Below, piece by piece: positions 49,598 through 58,408 of a stretch of 64,000 nucleotides of DNA. Position 1 is the stretch's first letter, and the number at the start of each line of letters is the position of its first letter. The position numbers and the translations under genes are program-made. Under the pieces are notes generated by a model. The model worked only from the letters and a program-made list of their open reading frames with translations, was not told the origin of the DNA and did no database searches. The stretch spans positions 1 through 64,000 of the forward strand of contig JAEESO010000006.1 of NCBI GenBank assembly GCA_016286385.1, written 5' to 3'. The DNA is from Bacteroidales bacterium (GTDB lineage Bacteria; Bacteroidota; Bacteroidia; Bacteroidales; UBA932).

Positions 49598-50635
49598 GTG
49601 GCTGCCCAGAAGGGTTACATAGAGACCGCAAGGCAGGTCAGCAACATACTTGAAGATGTCCGCAGCGGCATCTTCAAGTGTGTATATCTGCTTATGGGAG
49701 ATGAGCCGTATTACCCGGACCTTGTGTGTGATGCAATCCTAGAGAACTGCCTTCAGGACTGGGAAAAGGACTTCAATGAGACGGTCTGCTATGGCGGTGA
49801 AGTGGACGCAGAGACAATAATCACGGCCGCAAGGCGTTTCCCCATGATGGCGGAACGCCAGCTTGTTGTGGTGAAGGAAGCCCAGCAGATGAAATCCCTG
49901 GAGGAGCTCGCGCTGTACTGTGAGAACCCTCTTGACAGTACCGTGCTGGTGATTCTTATGCACGGAGCATCGGCCGATAAACGGAAATCCCTGTATAAGA
50001 CCGTCCTCAAAACCGGCGTTGTGGTGGATTCTCCGGCCCTCAGGGATTACGAGGTCCCGCGCTGGATTCAGGATTACTACCAGGGGCTTGGACTCAGGAT
50101 ACACCCGGAAGCATCGGCCCTCCTGGCAGAAAGCGCCGGCACGGACCTTGGCAAAATTGCCGTAGAGACAGAAAAACTCCTCAAGAACCTCCCGGAGGGC
50201 GTAAAGGAGATTTCCGTTGAGGACATTGAGAAAAACATAGGCATAAGCCGGCAGTACAGCATCTTTGAGCTTACAAAGTGCCTCAGCTACAGGGAAAGTA
50301 CCCGTGCGCTTACCATTGCCTCCCATATCGGGGAGCAGCCGCGTTTTATGCTTCCTATGGCCGTGGCGCCGCTTTTCACGCATTTTAGCCGCATACTCAA
50401 GTACCACGCCCTGCTACCGTCACGCCCTTCACAGGGAGACGTTGCAAAGGCACTGGGCGTGAACCCTTATTTTCTGAAGGAATATGACGCGGCAGTCAGG
50501 AATTATCCCCTCCAGAAATGTCAGGCGGTGATTTCCCTCCTTGCAGAATATGATTACAAGGGCAAGGGCGGGGATGCCGGAGAGGCTACACCCTCGGAAC
50601 TTTTAATAGAGTTAGTAGCAAAAATCCTATCATAG
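49598..50635 (+). CDS. holA: DNA polymerase III subunit delta
   Basis: 345 aa. Clamp-loader delta subunit that opens the sliding clamp. The N-terminal half is an AAA-like fold (YLLMGDEPYYPDLVCDAI, the delta-type GDE start without Walker A), and the C-terminal collar domain ends KEYDAAVRNYPLQKCQAVISLLAEYDYKGKGG. Start GTG 49598 is chosen because it directly follows the hpf stop; earlier in-frame codons lie inside hpf. A non-ATG start. Confidence 0.88.
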   Translation: MAAQKGYIETARQVSNILEDVRSGIFKCVYLLMGDEPYYPDLVCDAILENCLQDWEKDFNETVCYGGEVDAETIITAARRFPMMAERQLVVVKEAQQMKSLEELALYCENPLDSTVLVILMHGASADKRKSLYKTVLKTGVVVDSPALRDYEVPRWIQDYYQGLGLRIHPEASALLAESAGTDLGKIAVETEKLLKNLPEGVKEISVEDIEKNIGISRQYSIFELTKCLSYRESTRALTIASHIGEQPRFMLPMAVAPLFTHFSRILKYHALLPSRPSQGDVAKALGVNPYFLKEYDAAVRNYPLQKCQAVISLLAEYDYKGKGGDAGEATPSELLIELVAKILS

Positions 50636-50638
50636 AAG

Positions 50639-51496
50639 ATGGCAATAATAGAAGTTAAGAACGTAACCAAGACCTTCGGGGAAAAAGTGGCACTGGACAA
50701 TGTGTCGCTGGAAATCCCGGAGGGCAAGATCTTTGGCCTCCTTGGGCCAAACGGAGCGGGTAAAAGTACCCTCATCCGTATCATAAACCGTATAACCATT
50801 GCCTCTGAGGGCCAGATCCTCTTCCAGGGACATCCCATTACAGAGGCCGATGTAGCACGCATAGGCTACCTCCCGGAGGAGCGCGGCCTTTACCGCAAGA
50901 TGAAGGTGGGCGACCAGGCAATGTATCTTGCCCAGCTCAAGGGGATGAGTGCCCGTGATGCCGCCGTTGAACTTAAGAAATGGTTCGTGCGCTTTGACAT
51001 AGCAGACTGGTGGGGGAAGAAGGTTGAGGAACTCTCCAAGGGTATGGCCCAGAAGGTTCAGTTCATTACCACAGTGGTCCATAAGCCCAGCCTGATGATC
51101 CTTGACGAGCCTTTTTCAGGCTTCGATCCCGTTAACGTGGACCTTATCCGCAAGGAAATCCTGAGGCTCAAGGACGAGGGCGCAACCATCATCCTCTCCA
51201 CCCACAACATGGAGTCCGTAGAGGAACTCTGTGAGAACATTGCCCTCATCAACCATGGCAAGCTGGTTGTTACCGGCGGCACGGATGAAATCCGCCGTCA
51301 ACATGGTGAGGACAACGTTGAGATTGAGTTTACGGATGACACCCTGGCTCGCCGTAACATTGTTGTAGCGCGTCCGGATGTAAATGCCAAGCTAACGGAG
51401 CTTATCGGCCAGGGAGTAACCATCAACTCCTTCAAGGAGGTTATCCCCCGCATGAACGACATATTTATCAAACTGGTTAAAGGAGAGGAGGAATAG
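50639..51496 (+). CDS. ABC transporter ATP-binding protein (NatA-like)
   Basis: 285 aa. Walker A GPNGAGKST near residue 37, signature LSKGMAQK near 137, Walker B LMILDEPFSGFDP, H-loop STHNMES; a C-terminal extension ending in DIFIKLVKGEE is typical of ABC-2 exporters. It pairs with the permease that begins 3 bases after its stop. The pair resembles NatAB-type efflux; substrate unknown. It starts 3 bp after holA. Confidence 0.88.
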   Translation: MAIIEVKNVTKTFGEKVALDNVSLEIPEGKIFGLLGPNGAGKSTLIRIINRITIASEGQILFQGHPITEADVARIGYLPEERGLYRKMKVGDQAMYLAQLKGMSARDAAVELKKWFVRFDIADWWGKKVEELSKGMAQKVQFITTVVHKPSLMILDEPFSGFDPVNVDLIRKEILRLKDEGATIILSTHNMESVEELCENIALINHGKLVVTGGTDEIRRQHGEDNVEIEFTDDTLARRNIVVARPDVNAKLTELIGQGVTINSFKEVIPRMNDIFIKLVKGEEE

Positions 51497-51499
51497 GCC

Positions 51500-52909
51500 A
51501 TGATGAATTTCAAGAAATTAGGCATAATCATAGAGAGGGAATATCTGAACAAGGTTAAGAAGAAGAGTTTCCTCCTTATCACTTTCCTTGCTCCTATCCT
51601 TTTTGCAGGCATCTGCATCCTTCCTACCGTCATCATGATGGGCACCAAGGAAGAGGCCAAGAAGGTGGGCGTGATAGACCGCAGCGGCATTGTGCTCCCT
51701 TACCTGGAAGACAACGATGTCACGCATTACATAGACCTTGGCCCGGATGCTGTTGCAGATAGCCTGAAAGCAAATCTCAAGGCTGCAGGCGTGGACGTGC
51801 TCCTCAACATTTCTGAACTTGACCTTGAGAGCCGCAGTGTAAAGGCCGATTGCTATAGTGAGAAGCCCCTTGGCATGGATACGGGCTCAATGATTGAGGA
51901 CCGTATAAATGATGCCGTGGAGGCCTACCGCATAGAGCAGAGCGGCGTGGAGAACCTGGAAGAGATCATGGCGGGCGTGAAGTCCAATGTGAAGCTGCGC
52001 AGCTACACAATTGATGAATCCGGTAAGGAAACCATCTCTGAATCCGGCATCTACATGGCCTTGAGCATGATTCTGGGAATGGCCATCTATATGTTCATCG
52101 CCCTGTTCTCAGGTATGGTGATGAGCTCCGTCATTGAGGAAAAGAGTTCCCGTGTGGTGGAGGTCCTGGTATCATCCGTGAAGGCAAGCGAACTCCTTTT
52201 TGGCAAGATCATTGGCGTTGCCCTTGTTGCCATAACCCAGTTCCTCCTCTGGATTCTTCTTACAGGAATGCTCCTTGGCGTTGCCATGGGAATAATGGGG
52301 AAGGATAAGATCATGGGCCTTATGAGTGACGATCCAACCACTGAGATGGTCCAGCAGATGTCTCCTGATGTGAATCTGCCCGGCCAGATCACTCTTGAAG
52401 ACTCCCTGAAGGCCGTTACGGACACCACCGCCACCACAGCCGGAGAACCTTCCGGAATGGAGGTTATCATGAGCACCATCGGCAATATCAATCTTGCGGA
52501 GATTGGAATTGCGTTCCTGTTCTTCTTCATCTTCGGATACCTCCTGTATGCGTCCCTCTTTGCCGCAATCGGCAGTGCCGTGGAGAACGAAGGAGACAGC
52601 TCACAGCTGCAACTTCCCATCACCATCCCGCTGATGCTTGGCTTCTTTGTGGCCCTGTATGCCTTCAAGGCCCCGGACAGCCAGCTGGTGTTCTGGTTCT
52701 CCATGATTCCTTTCACCAGCCCCATAGTGATGCTTGCACGTATTCCTTTCAGCGTGCCCATGTGGCAGCTTGTGCTAAGCATTGTACTGCTCATTGCCAC
52801 CTTCGTGGCGTGCGCATGGGCGTCGGCCAAAATCTATAAGGTGGGTATCCTTATGTATGGCAAGAAATCTACTTTCAAAGACCTTTGGAAATGGTTAAAA
52901 ATGAAATAG
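51500..52909 (+). CDS. ABC-2 type transporter permease (NatB-like)
   Basis: 469 aa. One membrane helix at the N-terminus (FLLITFLAPILFAGICILPTVIMMG), a large extracytoplasmic domain of about 150 residues, and five or six helices in the C-terminal half beginning near IYMALSMILGMAIYMFIALFSG, with EEKSSRVVEVLVSSVKASELLFGK (the ABC-2 coupling segment). The start can be ATG 51500 or 51503. The following lipoprotein gene begins inside its last 19 bases. Confidence 0.87.
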   Translation: MMNFKKLGIIIEREYLNKVKKKSFLLITFLAPILFAGICILPTVIMMGTKEEAKKVGVIDRSGIVLPYLEDNDVTHYIDLGPDAVADSLKANLKAAGVDVLLNISELDLESRSVKADCYSEKPLGMDTGSMIEDRINDAVEAYRIEQSGVENLEEIMAGVKSNVKLRSYTIDESGKETISESGIYMALSMILGMAIYMFIALFSGMVMSSVIEEKSSRVVEVLVSSVKASELLFGKIIGVALVAITQFLLWILLTGMLLGVAMGIMGKDKIMGLMSDDPTTEMVQQMSPDVNLPGQITLEDSLKAVTDTTATTAGEPSGMEVIMSTIGNINLAEIGIAFLFFFIFGYLLYASLFAAIGSAVENEGDSSQLQLPITIPLMLGFFVALYAFKAPDSQLVFWFSMIPFTSPIVMLARIPFSVPMWQLVLSIVLLIATFVACAWASAKIYKVGILMYGKKSTFKDLWKWLKMK

Positions 52910-53730
52910 TTCTGATCGCAGCCGTAGCAGTCATTGCTACGGCTTGCGCTCCTAAGGTGGAGTACCGCCTTGTGCCCATGGACGGCCACAGGGCTGCCGC
53001 CCAGCCAGTAACGCTGGAAAACCAGTCCACAGCGCTTGGCTCGTTTGAGGATGACATCTATCTCACTCCTTCCGGCGTCCGCTATGACGAGGACAGCCCG
53101 GTGGCAGAGGTTGCGGAGGTCCTCATGGAGGCCCAGAGGCGTCTGGCACCGCTCAAGACTGTTATCGGCCATAGTGCAGGGGAGTATCAGAACCTTAGGA
53201 CAGACCCGGATCTTCCTCTTGGAAACCTCTTTGCCGATGCCCTGAGGGCCTACGGCACTGAGCTTTTCAAGGTGCCCATGGACTTTGCCGTCACAAACTT
53301 CGGCGGCATCCGCGTACCCATGCCCAAGGGAGCCATCACCATGGAGGACATTTCTTCCATGTTCCCTTTCAAGAACTATGTCTGCTATGTGAAGATGAAG
53401 GGATCGGCCCTTACTGAACTCTTTGAGCAGCTGTCTGCAACAAAGGCCTTCCAGGCTACTTCAGGCGCCACAATCCGCGTCAAGGACCATAAACTTGTGA
53501 GCGCCCTTGTTGGCGGTGACCCCATTGACCCGGAGCGCATCTACAACGTCACCACCATAGATTTCCTTCTGGACGGCGGTGACAAACTGAATATCGGCGC
53601 CCTGGCAGAGGACGTAACCCTTTCCACCGTGCTTCTGAAAGAAGTAATGCTTTGGTACGTGAAGGGCATGGAGGCCAGGGGAGAGGTTATTGAAGCCAAG
53701 GCCGATGGCCGCGTAATAATGGAGGACTAG
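52891..53730 (+). CDS. Lipoprotein with 5'-nucleotidase C-terminal domain
   Basis: 279 aa. Signal sequence with lipobox ATAC near residue 20. The rest is the UshA-type 5_nucleotid_C substrate-binding domain: GNLFADALRAYG, NFGGIRVPMPKGAITMEDISSMFPFKN (canonical N-GG-R...G-x-I-T...-FPF-N) and YNVTTIDFLLDGGD. It has no metal-binding catalytic domain; this is encoded separately by the next gene. Start chosen at ATG 52891, two codons after another in-frame ATG. Confidence 0.85.
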   Translation: MVKNEIVLIAAVAVIATACAPKVEYRLVPMDGHRAAAQPVTLENQSTALGSFEDDIYLTPSGVRYDEDSPVAEVAEVLMEAQRRLAPLKTVIGHSAGEYQNLRTDPDLPLGNLFADALRAYGTELFKVPMDFAVTNFGGIRVPMPKGAITMEDISSMFPFKNYVCYVKMKGSALTELFEQLSATKAFQATSGATIRVKDHKLVSALVGGDPIDPERIYNVTTIDFLLDGGDKLNIGALAEDVTLSTVLLKEVMLWYVKGMEARGEVIEAKADGRVIMED

Positions 53731-53734
53731 GAGT

Positions 53735-54556
53735 ATGAAAAAGATAGTTTTTGTATTTGCTTTTGCTGCTCTTCTGGTAGCCTGTAACCGTGGCCCGGTG
53801 CTCACAATACTTCACGTAAACGACACCCACAGTCATCTGGAGCCTGAGCGCACCGGTGAATTTGCCGGCATGGGCGGCGCCCTGGAGCGTGCAGCGTACA
53901 TTGATTCCGTCCGTAAGGCCGATGGCCCGGAGAATGTCCTTCTTCTCCATGCCGGAGATTTCAGCCAAGGGTCGTCCTATTTCAGTGAGTTTGGCGGAAC
54001 GGTTGAGGTGGAGATTCTGAATGAACTTAAATACGATGCAGTCACCCTGGGCAACCATGAGTTTGACAACGGCATAGAGGCCCTTGGAGAGCGTCTTTCA
54101 AGCCTTGAGGTTCCTGTGGTTGTTTGTAACTATGACTTCTCTCCCTTTGAGATGGGAAAGTACGTGAAGCCCTGCGTGGTCATTGAGAAAGCCGGCCGCC
54201 GCATTGGTATTATCGGCGTCCTGTGCAGCCTTAAGGACATGCTGGCGGGTGATATTGCCAACCGTATCCCGGAGTTTGACATGATCCCCACGGTCCAGAA
54301 GTATGCCGATGAACTGCGTCCCCACTGTGACCTTGTCATTGCCCTTACGCATATCGGCTACACGGAGCACAACCCCGGTGATATCACTGATCCCCAGCTT
54401 GTTGCCGCTACCCGTGGAATAGACCTTGTGGTGGGCGGTCATTCCCACACCTTCCTTGACAAGCCGGAGTACGTGAAGAACCTTGACGGCAAGAAGGTCC
54501 CCATTGTCCAAACCGGCTGGATGGGCGTGAATATGGGCGAGATCCATATCCGCTAG
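53735..54556 (+). CDS. Lipoprotein with 5'-nucleotidase metallophosphatase domain
   Basis: 273 aa. Lipoprotein signal KKIVFVFAFAALLVAC. The metallophosphoesterase domain of UshA-type nucleotidases follows with HVNDTHSHLEP, LLHAGDF, VTLGNHEFDNG, ALTHIGY and VVGGHSHTF, so all two-metal ligands are present. The C-terminal substrate-specificity domain is missing and is encoded just upstream. Together the two lipoproteins should form a complete periplasmic/surface 5'-nucleotidase. Confidence 0.88.
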   Translation: MKKIVFVFAFAALLVACNRGPVLTILHVNDTHSHLEPERTGEFAGMGGALERAAYIDSVRKADGPENVLLLHAGDFSQGSSYFSEFGGTVEVEILNELKYDAVTLGNHEFDNGIEALGERLSSLEVPVVVCNYDFSPFEMGKYVKPCVVIEKAGRRIGIIGVLCSLKDMLAGDIANRIPEFDMIPTVQKYADELRPHCDLVIALTHIGYTEHNPGDITDPQLVAATRGIDLVVGGHSHTFLDKPEYVKNLDGKKVPIVQTGWMGVNMGEIHIR

Positions 54557-54584
54557 TTGTCATCCCCGGTCTTTTAAATAACAC

Positions 54585-54615
54585 TTGGAAAAACAAGAAT
54601 TATAAGCTATATTTG
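54585..54615 (+). promoter_or_regulatory. Promoter of the hipB-like gene
   Basis: TTG 54585-54587, 20 bp, TATATTTG 54608-54615; ATG at 54643. ACTTATAA-like sequences next to it (54600-54604, 54622-54629) could be operator half-sites for the HTH product. Confidence 0.65.
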
Positions 54616-54642
54616 CAAACAACTTATAAAATTCCAATTGTT

Positions 54643-54990
54643 ATGGATGACATAAAATGGATGACCGACAGCGCAATCCTAGATAAGATTGGAGAACATA
54701 TTAAAGAGTGGAGGCTTGAGATGAATTTCTCTCAAGTTCATTTGGCGAATAAAACCCAATTGAGCATAGCAACCATTTATCAGATAGAAAGCGGTAAAGG
54801 AACATCTCTTCAGAACCTGATTAAAGTCCTTCGCATTCTTGACCGTCTGGATGCCCTCTCCCAGTTCCTTCAGGAGAAGGAAATATCACCTCTGGAATTT
54901 CAAAAGCTGGAATCCGGAATTAAGCACCGTAAACGCGCATCAAAATCCAAGAGCAATGATTCAGACAATAACGGTACTCCTTTATGGTAG
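54643..54990 (+). CDS. hipB: HipB-like XRE-family antitoxin/regulator
   Basis: 115 aa. An XRE helix-turn-helix covers residues about 12-70: IGEHIKEWRLEMNFSQVHLANKTQLSIATIYQIESGKGTSLQNLIKVLRIL, then a basic tail (KHRKRASKSKSN). HipB proteins repress their own operon and neutralise the kinase HipA. The next gene is a HipA N-terminal fragment, overlapping by 35 bp as in intact hipBA pairs. ATG 54643 is preferred over upstream codons because the promoter ends at 54615. Confidence 0.8.
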   Translation: MDDIKWMTDSAILDKIGEHIKEWRLEMNFSQVHLANKTQLSIATIYQIESGKGTSLQNLIKVLRILDRLDALSQFLQEKEISPLEFQKLESGIKHRKRASKSKSNDSDNNGTPLW

Positions 54991-55225
54991 GCCAATCGGG
55001 GCACTGAGGCTGCTAGAAAACGGATACTGCGACTTTGAATACACCGATGCTTTCCGGGCAAGCGGACTTCAGCCGTCTCCGCTTATGATGCCAACCAACG
55101 GAAGGCGGGTTTACAGTTTTCCTAACCTTAGTCGTGACACATTCAATGGTCTTCCAGGAATGGGAATAATCAAACAAAAAAGAGAACCGCTATTCCCATC
55201 AAAGATTTATCCTGTTAGCTCATAG
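54956..55225 (+). pseudogene. Truncated hipA (N-terminal domain only)
   Basis: 89 aa. It reads as the HipA N-terminal domain: TVLLYGRPIGALRLLENGYCDFEYTDAF and SPLMMPTNGRRVYSFPNLSRDTFNGLPGM. In full-length HipA this is followed by ADSLPD-type sequence and about 300 residues of kinase domain. Here the frame continues for only about 17 unrelated residues after FNGLPGM and stops. The kinase domain is not found elsewhere in the window, so the toxin is lost. Some three-gene HipBST systems encode this domain separately, but no HipT gene follows. Confidence 0.7.
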
Positions 55226-55235
55226 CAAGAGGGAT

Positions 55236-55571
55236 ATGGACAAAAAGGAAATACTTGAGGTATATGGAGAGGATGCTCTCCGTGTAAACCATTATGGCAA
55301 GGTGTACCGGGATCTTCGCAAGAGGGTTAACCGTGCCGATGTAGCCGTAAGGGGGCTGCTCCATAATCTTGACCGCATTGCAGAGCTGGAGGAGTACCTT
55401 GATTCAGGGGAGTGGCTCAAAGATTTTGAGGCCGATGAAAGAGGTGAGTTCTCACCTGTGATTTGCCGGGATGCTATGACGGAAGATGCTGTGTATGAGT
55501 TACTTGAGGATGTGGGAGAGCTACGGAAAAAGATGTCCAGATTTGTGAGGGCTACAAAACCTAAGAAGTGA
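55236..55571 (+). CDS. DUF4298-domain protein
   Basis: 111 aa, helical and soluble. Recognisable by LEEYLDSGEWLKDFEADERGEF and TEDAVYELLEDVGEL, the conserved part of DUF4298. Function unknown; small proteins of this family are often found near toxin-antitoxin or mobile genes. Co-directional with the hipB/hipA remnant, 10 bp downstream. Confidence 0.7.
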   Translation: MDKKEILEVYGEDALRVNHYGKVYRDLRKRVNRADVAVRGLLHNLDRIAELEEYLDSGEWLKDFEADERGEFSPVICRDAMTEDAVYELLEDVGELRKKMSRFVRATKPKK

Positions 55572-55588
55572 TTTTGTTTAGATATTGT

Positions 55589-55617
55589 ATCCGGGAAGAA
55601 ATTTTCCGGATTTTTCT
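55589..55617 (+). terminator. Intrinsic terminator after the DUF4298 gene
   Basis: ATCCGGGAA (55589-55597) pairs with TTTCCGGAT (55603-55611; one G-U) and is followed by a T-rich run. Confidence 0.65.
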
Positions 55618-55648
55618 TTGCTTTTCCTTTAGGAAATTGTTATCTTCG
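55618..55648 (+). promoter_or_regulatory. Promoter upstream of the 49-aa peptide and surface lipoprotein
   Basis: TTG 55618-55620, 20 bp, TATCTTCG 55641-55648. The first start codon downstream is at 55876, giving a leader of about 220 bases that contains the palindromic repeat cluster. Confidence 0.55.
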
Positions 55649-55738
55649 CGACTTGGAAAGTTAGAGATGCGTCACTTATCTTTTTTTATAGACCAACTTG
55701 TATCCCAAAGCTGCACACTAAGGGATAGGGCTTGGTGC

Positions 55739-55840
55739 GTCATTCCCGATGCTTTCCCCGTCATGCCCGACCTGATCGGGAATCTCGTTTCCGTCATGAC
55801 CGACGCTTTCCACGTCATGCCCGACTCCGATCGGGCATCT
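55739..55840 (+). repeat. Cluster of four GTCA-type palindromic repeats in the mRNA leader
   Basis: GTCAT starts at 55739, 55760, 55793 and 55814 (spacing 21, 33, 21). The second and fourth units are complete, with GTCATGCCCGA then ATCGGGAATCTC or ATCGGGCATCT; the first and third are half units. The 55649-55738 part of the gap shows no feature I recognise. Confidence 0.65.
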
Positions 55841-55875
55841 TCTGCCGATTATCAATCAATTAAATCCATAAATCT

Positions 55876-56025
55876 ATGAACAAACAAAAACAAACTTATC
55901 TGTCTCCCGAGACAGAAACCCTCGTGGTAAGATTCGAGGGCAACATTCTACAAACTATATCAGGTGATTTGAATCCAAAGACTTGGACACCCGGCGAATC
56001 TAACTGGTTCGATGATGAAGACTAA
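55876..56025 (+). CDS. 49-aa small protein upstream of the surface lipoprotein
   Basis: Short frame, MNKQKQTYLSPETETLVVRF... ending GESNWFDDED. The pattern of a basic start, LSPETETLVVRFEGNILQT and an acidic Trp-containing end is that of a class of small Bacteroidota/Prevotella-type peptides found just before large secreted proteins. Function unknown. It overlaps the lipoprotein gene by 14 bases in another frame, so translation is likely coupled. Confidence 0.6.
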   Translation: MNKQKQTYLSPETETLVVRFEGNILQTISGDLNPKTWTPGESNWFDDED

Positions 56026-58246
56026 AGTTTCACTCAAGAAAATGAAGACAATGAAAAAGTATTCCATTATTTTGAGTGCTGTTTTATCAATTATCGCACT
56101 CGCATCATGCCAGAAAGAACAAGATATCAAAGAGCAGGATATTATTCAGGAAGAGGTCAAAGAGAACGTCCCGTCATCTATTCCTTTCACCCTTCGCGCT
56201 AACATCCCTTCTGTTGATACAAAGACAACCCTTAACACCAGCACCTGGGCTGTTAACTGGGAGAGCACGGATGTTATCTATGCTGTGACGACAGACAAAG
56301 CTTGGGGACAAGACTACGAAGATGATAACTCCGGAGAGACTATTGCTGTTTTTGCATACGATTCAGAGAGCGGCACTTTCTCAACTGATAAAGCTATCTC
56401 CGATGGAGAACATACTTTCAATTTCCTCTACTCTGCCGGTAATCAGAAATCATATCACAGAGGAGGAAGCACCACATTCCAGCTTGCGGGCACGCAGACC
56501 TTTGACGCTTCTGCTCCTACCGCAAGTCTGAAGCTCTACGATGCTCTTGCCGCTCAGGTCGTAGCAACGACTCCGACCTCTTTTGCCGACGTTGATATGT
56601 CCCATCTCTTCTCCCTCATGAAGGTAACGTTGAAGAACAAGACTGGTGATGCCGTAAACATCACCAAGTTCGAGATTGAGATTCCTGATGAGAATCTTTA
56701 TGGTATTTTCAATGTTAATTTTAATACGACTCCCTCAACAACGTATAATAGAAACGGCGGAGACAAGATTACCGTCAACATCTCTAATGGCACTGTAGCT
56801 GCCGACGGCACCCTGGATGTGTACTTCGTCATGGGCCCTGTTGCCGGCTATGCCGGTGAAGTGACCTTCACAGTAACCGACAGTGAAAGCAACACCTACA
56901 CTAAGACAAACAATATTTCGGCTCCTGGTGTTACTTTCGCTGCTGGTACATACAACACTGCATCTTATTCTCTTAAAACAGCAGATCCAGTTCAATGCGT
57001 TACCCTTGATTGGAACTATGCTGGTGGCACTTCGAGTGATCTTCTAGCTATCCCTGGTGTATCTGCAAATGGTCTTGGATCTGATTATGCTGATAGCCAT
57101 GCACCTTATAGAGTTAAATTTGATAACACCGGAGATTATATTCAAGTGAGGACTGATGCTGCCATTTCAACTGTTTCTGTTGGATACAAGATGATAGGTG
57201 GTAATACTACTTCTAGTCTCACCTTTAAGGAATCTGCCAATGGATCTGACTGGAATGATGTGCAAACTCTGAATATCTCCGGAAGTGCGAGCTCTACAGG
57301 AACATTGACCACGACCAATCCTTTCAATGAGGCATCACGCTTCGTACAGATATACTTTACCAAAGGTTCTAATGTTGGTATTGGCGCTATCTCTATTACA
57401 AAACCGAATACCGATCCGGTTATCAATGTTACGTCTGATAACCCCATGGCTGTCAGTAATGAGAATGATCTGTATGCCATCGAGTACTCAATAAGTAATC
57501 CGACTGGCGCTTCTATCAGCGCTTCCGCGGATGTTGCTTGGATTCACGATTTCAATTACAGCGTTGATGGTGAAGTCTCCTTTGAGGTTGACGCACAGTC
57601 TCCAGGTGCGGCCGCCCGTGAAGGCGTCATCACTCTTAGCTATACTGGTGCTTCTGACGTTGAGGTCACTGTGAATCAGGCCGCAGGCGCCTCAAGCGGT
57701 TCTGGCCCACAAACTCTTTTCCTTGAGTCATTTGGATCTAACAATAATAATGTTGTTATTGCTTCTCATAGTGATTTTTCGGCAAGCCAGTCTATGTTTA
57801 CCGATCCAGTTAATACAGTTGTGAGTCATTATTCTTCTGATGGAAAGGTTGGCAAAAAAACCACCAATCCGTCAGATGGTTATTCTGGTGCAAGTGGGAA
57901 TAGTGCCATGTGGTATACTGGTACAAAAAACACTGATTTGACAATTAATTTGTTCACGGTAGATAAAATAAACATCTCTGATGCTTCTGCATTAAGTGTC
58001 TCATTTGGTTTGTATTACGCTAACGGAACGATTGGTACTACTAATACAGTCACTGCTTATTATAAGATTGATAACGGAGAGGAACAGACACTTTCTTTCT
58101 CACAGCCAGCATCGACTGGATCGTGGGCTCTATGCACAGGAACAATTTCAGGTACTGGTTCTTCACTCAAAATTCGTTTTGAACAACATGTGACAGGAGG
58201 ATATACCGCTCGAGTAGATGATATCAAAGTTGTTGGAACCAATTGA
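56012..58246 (+). CDS. Surface lipoprotein with fimbrillin-like and BACON-like domains
   Basis: Up to 744 aa; the likely start is ATG 56051 (MKKYSIILS) or 56042. The lipobox is ALASC. Domains in order: fimbrillin-like beta region (about 50-320, IPFTLRANIPSVDTKTTLN...WESTDVIYA), a carbohydrate-binding-like beta domain (about 330-470), a BACON-type domain (about 470-565, ending VEVTVNQAAG) and another beta-sandwich domain (about 570-744). The stop TGA at 58244 is followed without a break by an in-frame Fn3-like region and an endonuclease domain, so this looks like the first two-thirds of a 1131-residue protein. Thr/Ser/Asn-rich and lower in GC than neighbours. Confidence 0.72.
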   Translation: MMKTKVSLKKMKTMKKYSIILSAVLSIIALASCQKEQDIKEQDIIQEEVKENVPSSIPFTLRANIPSVDTKTTLNTSTWAVNWESTDVIYAVTTDKAWGQDYEDDNSGETIAVFAYDSESGTFSTDKAISDGEHTFNFLYSAGNQKSYHRGGSTTFQLAGTQTFDASAPTASLKLYDALAAQVVATTPTSFADVDMSHLFSLMKVTLKNKTGDAVNITKFEIEIPDENLYGIFNVNFNTTPSTTYNRNGGDKITVNISNGTVAADGTLDVYFVMGPVAGYAGEVTFTVTDSESNTYTKTNNISAPGVTFAAGTYNTASYSLKTADPVQCVTLDWNYAGGTSSDLLAIPGVSANGLGSDYADSHAPYRVKFDNTGDYIQVRTDAAISTVSVGYKMIGGNTTSSLTFKESANGSDWNDVQTLNISGSASSTGTLTTTNPFNEASRFVQIYFTKGSNVGIGAISITKPNTDPVINVTSDNPMAVSNENDLYAIEYSISNPTGASISASADVAWIHDFNYSVDGEVSFEVDAQSPGAAAREGVITLSYTGASDVEVTVNQAAGASSGSGPQTLFLESFGSNNNNVVIASHSDFSASQSMFTDPVNTVVSHYSSDGKVGKKTTNPSDGYSGASGNSAMWYTGTKNTDLTINLFTVDKINISDASALSVSFGLYYANGTIGTTNTVTAYYKIDNGEEQTLSFSQPASTGSWALCTGTISGTGSSLKIRFEQHVTGGYTARVDDIKVVGTN

Positions 58247-58408
58247 AGTTCACCCACTCCGCAGGCTACCGCTAGTGTAGTTACCGGAGGGACTGAAAGC
58301 GTAGGCTCAGCAGGGGCTACCCTGCTGGGCACGTTTTCGGGAGCTACAGGAACAATATACGAAACAGGCTTCTATTGGGGCACCTCATCCGGCAATCTGA
58401 GTGAGCAG

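Noticed and set aside
55568..55879. 103-residue open frame after the DUF4298 gene
   Set aside because: It runs through a terminator, a promoter and the palindromic repeats and looks like no protein.
58244..58246. TGA as selenocysteine codon
   Set aside because: The position is a Ser/Thr-rich linker, not a catalytic site; no SECIS-like hairpin directly follows, and other genes use TGA as ordinary stop.
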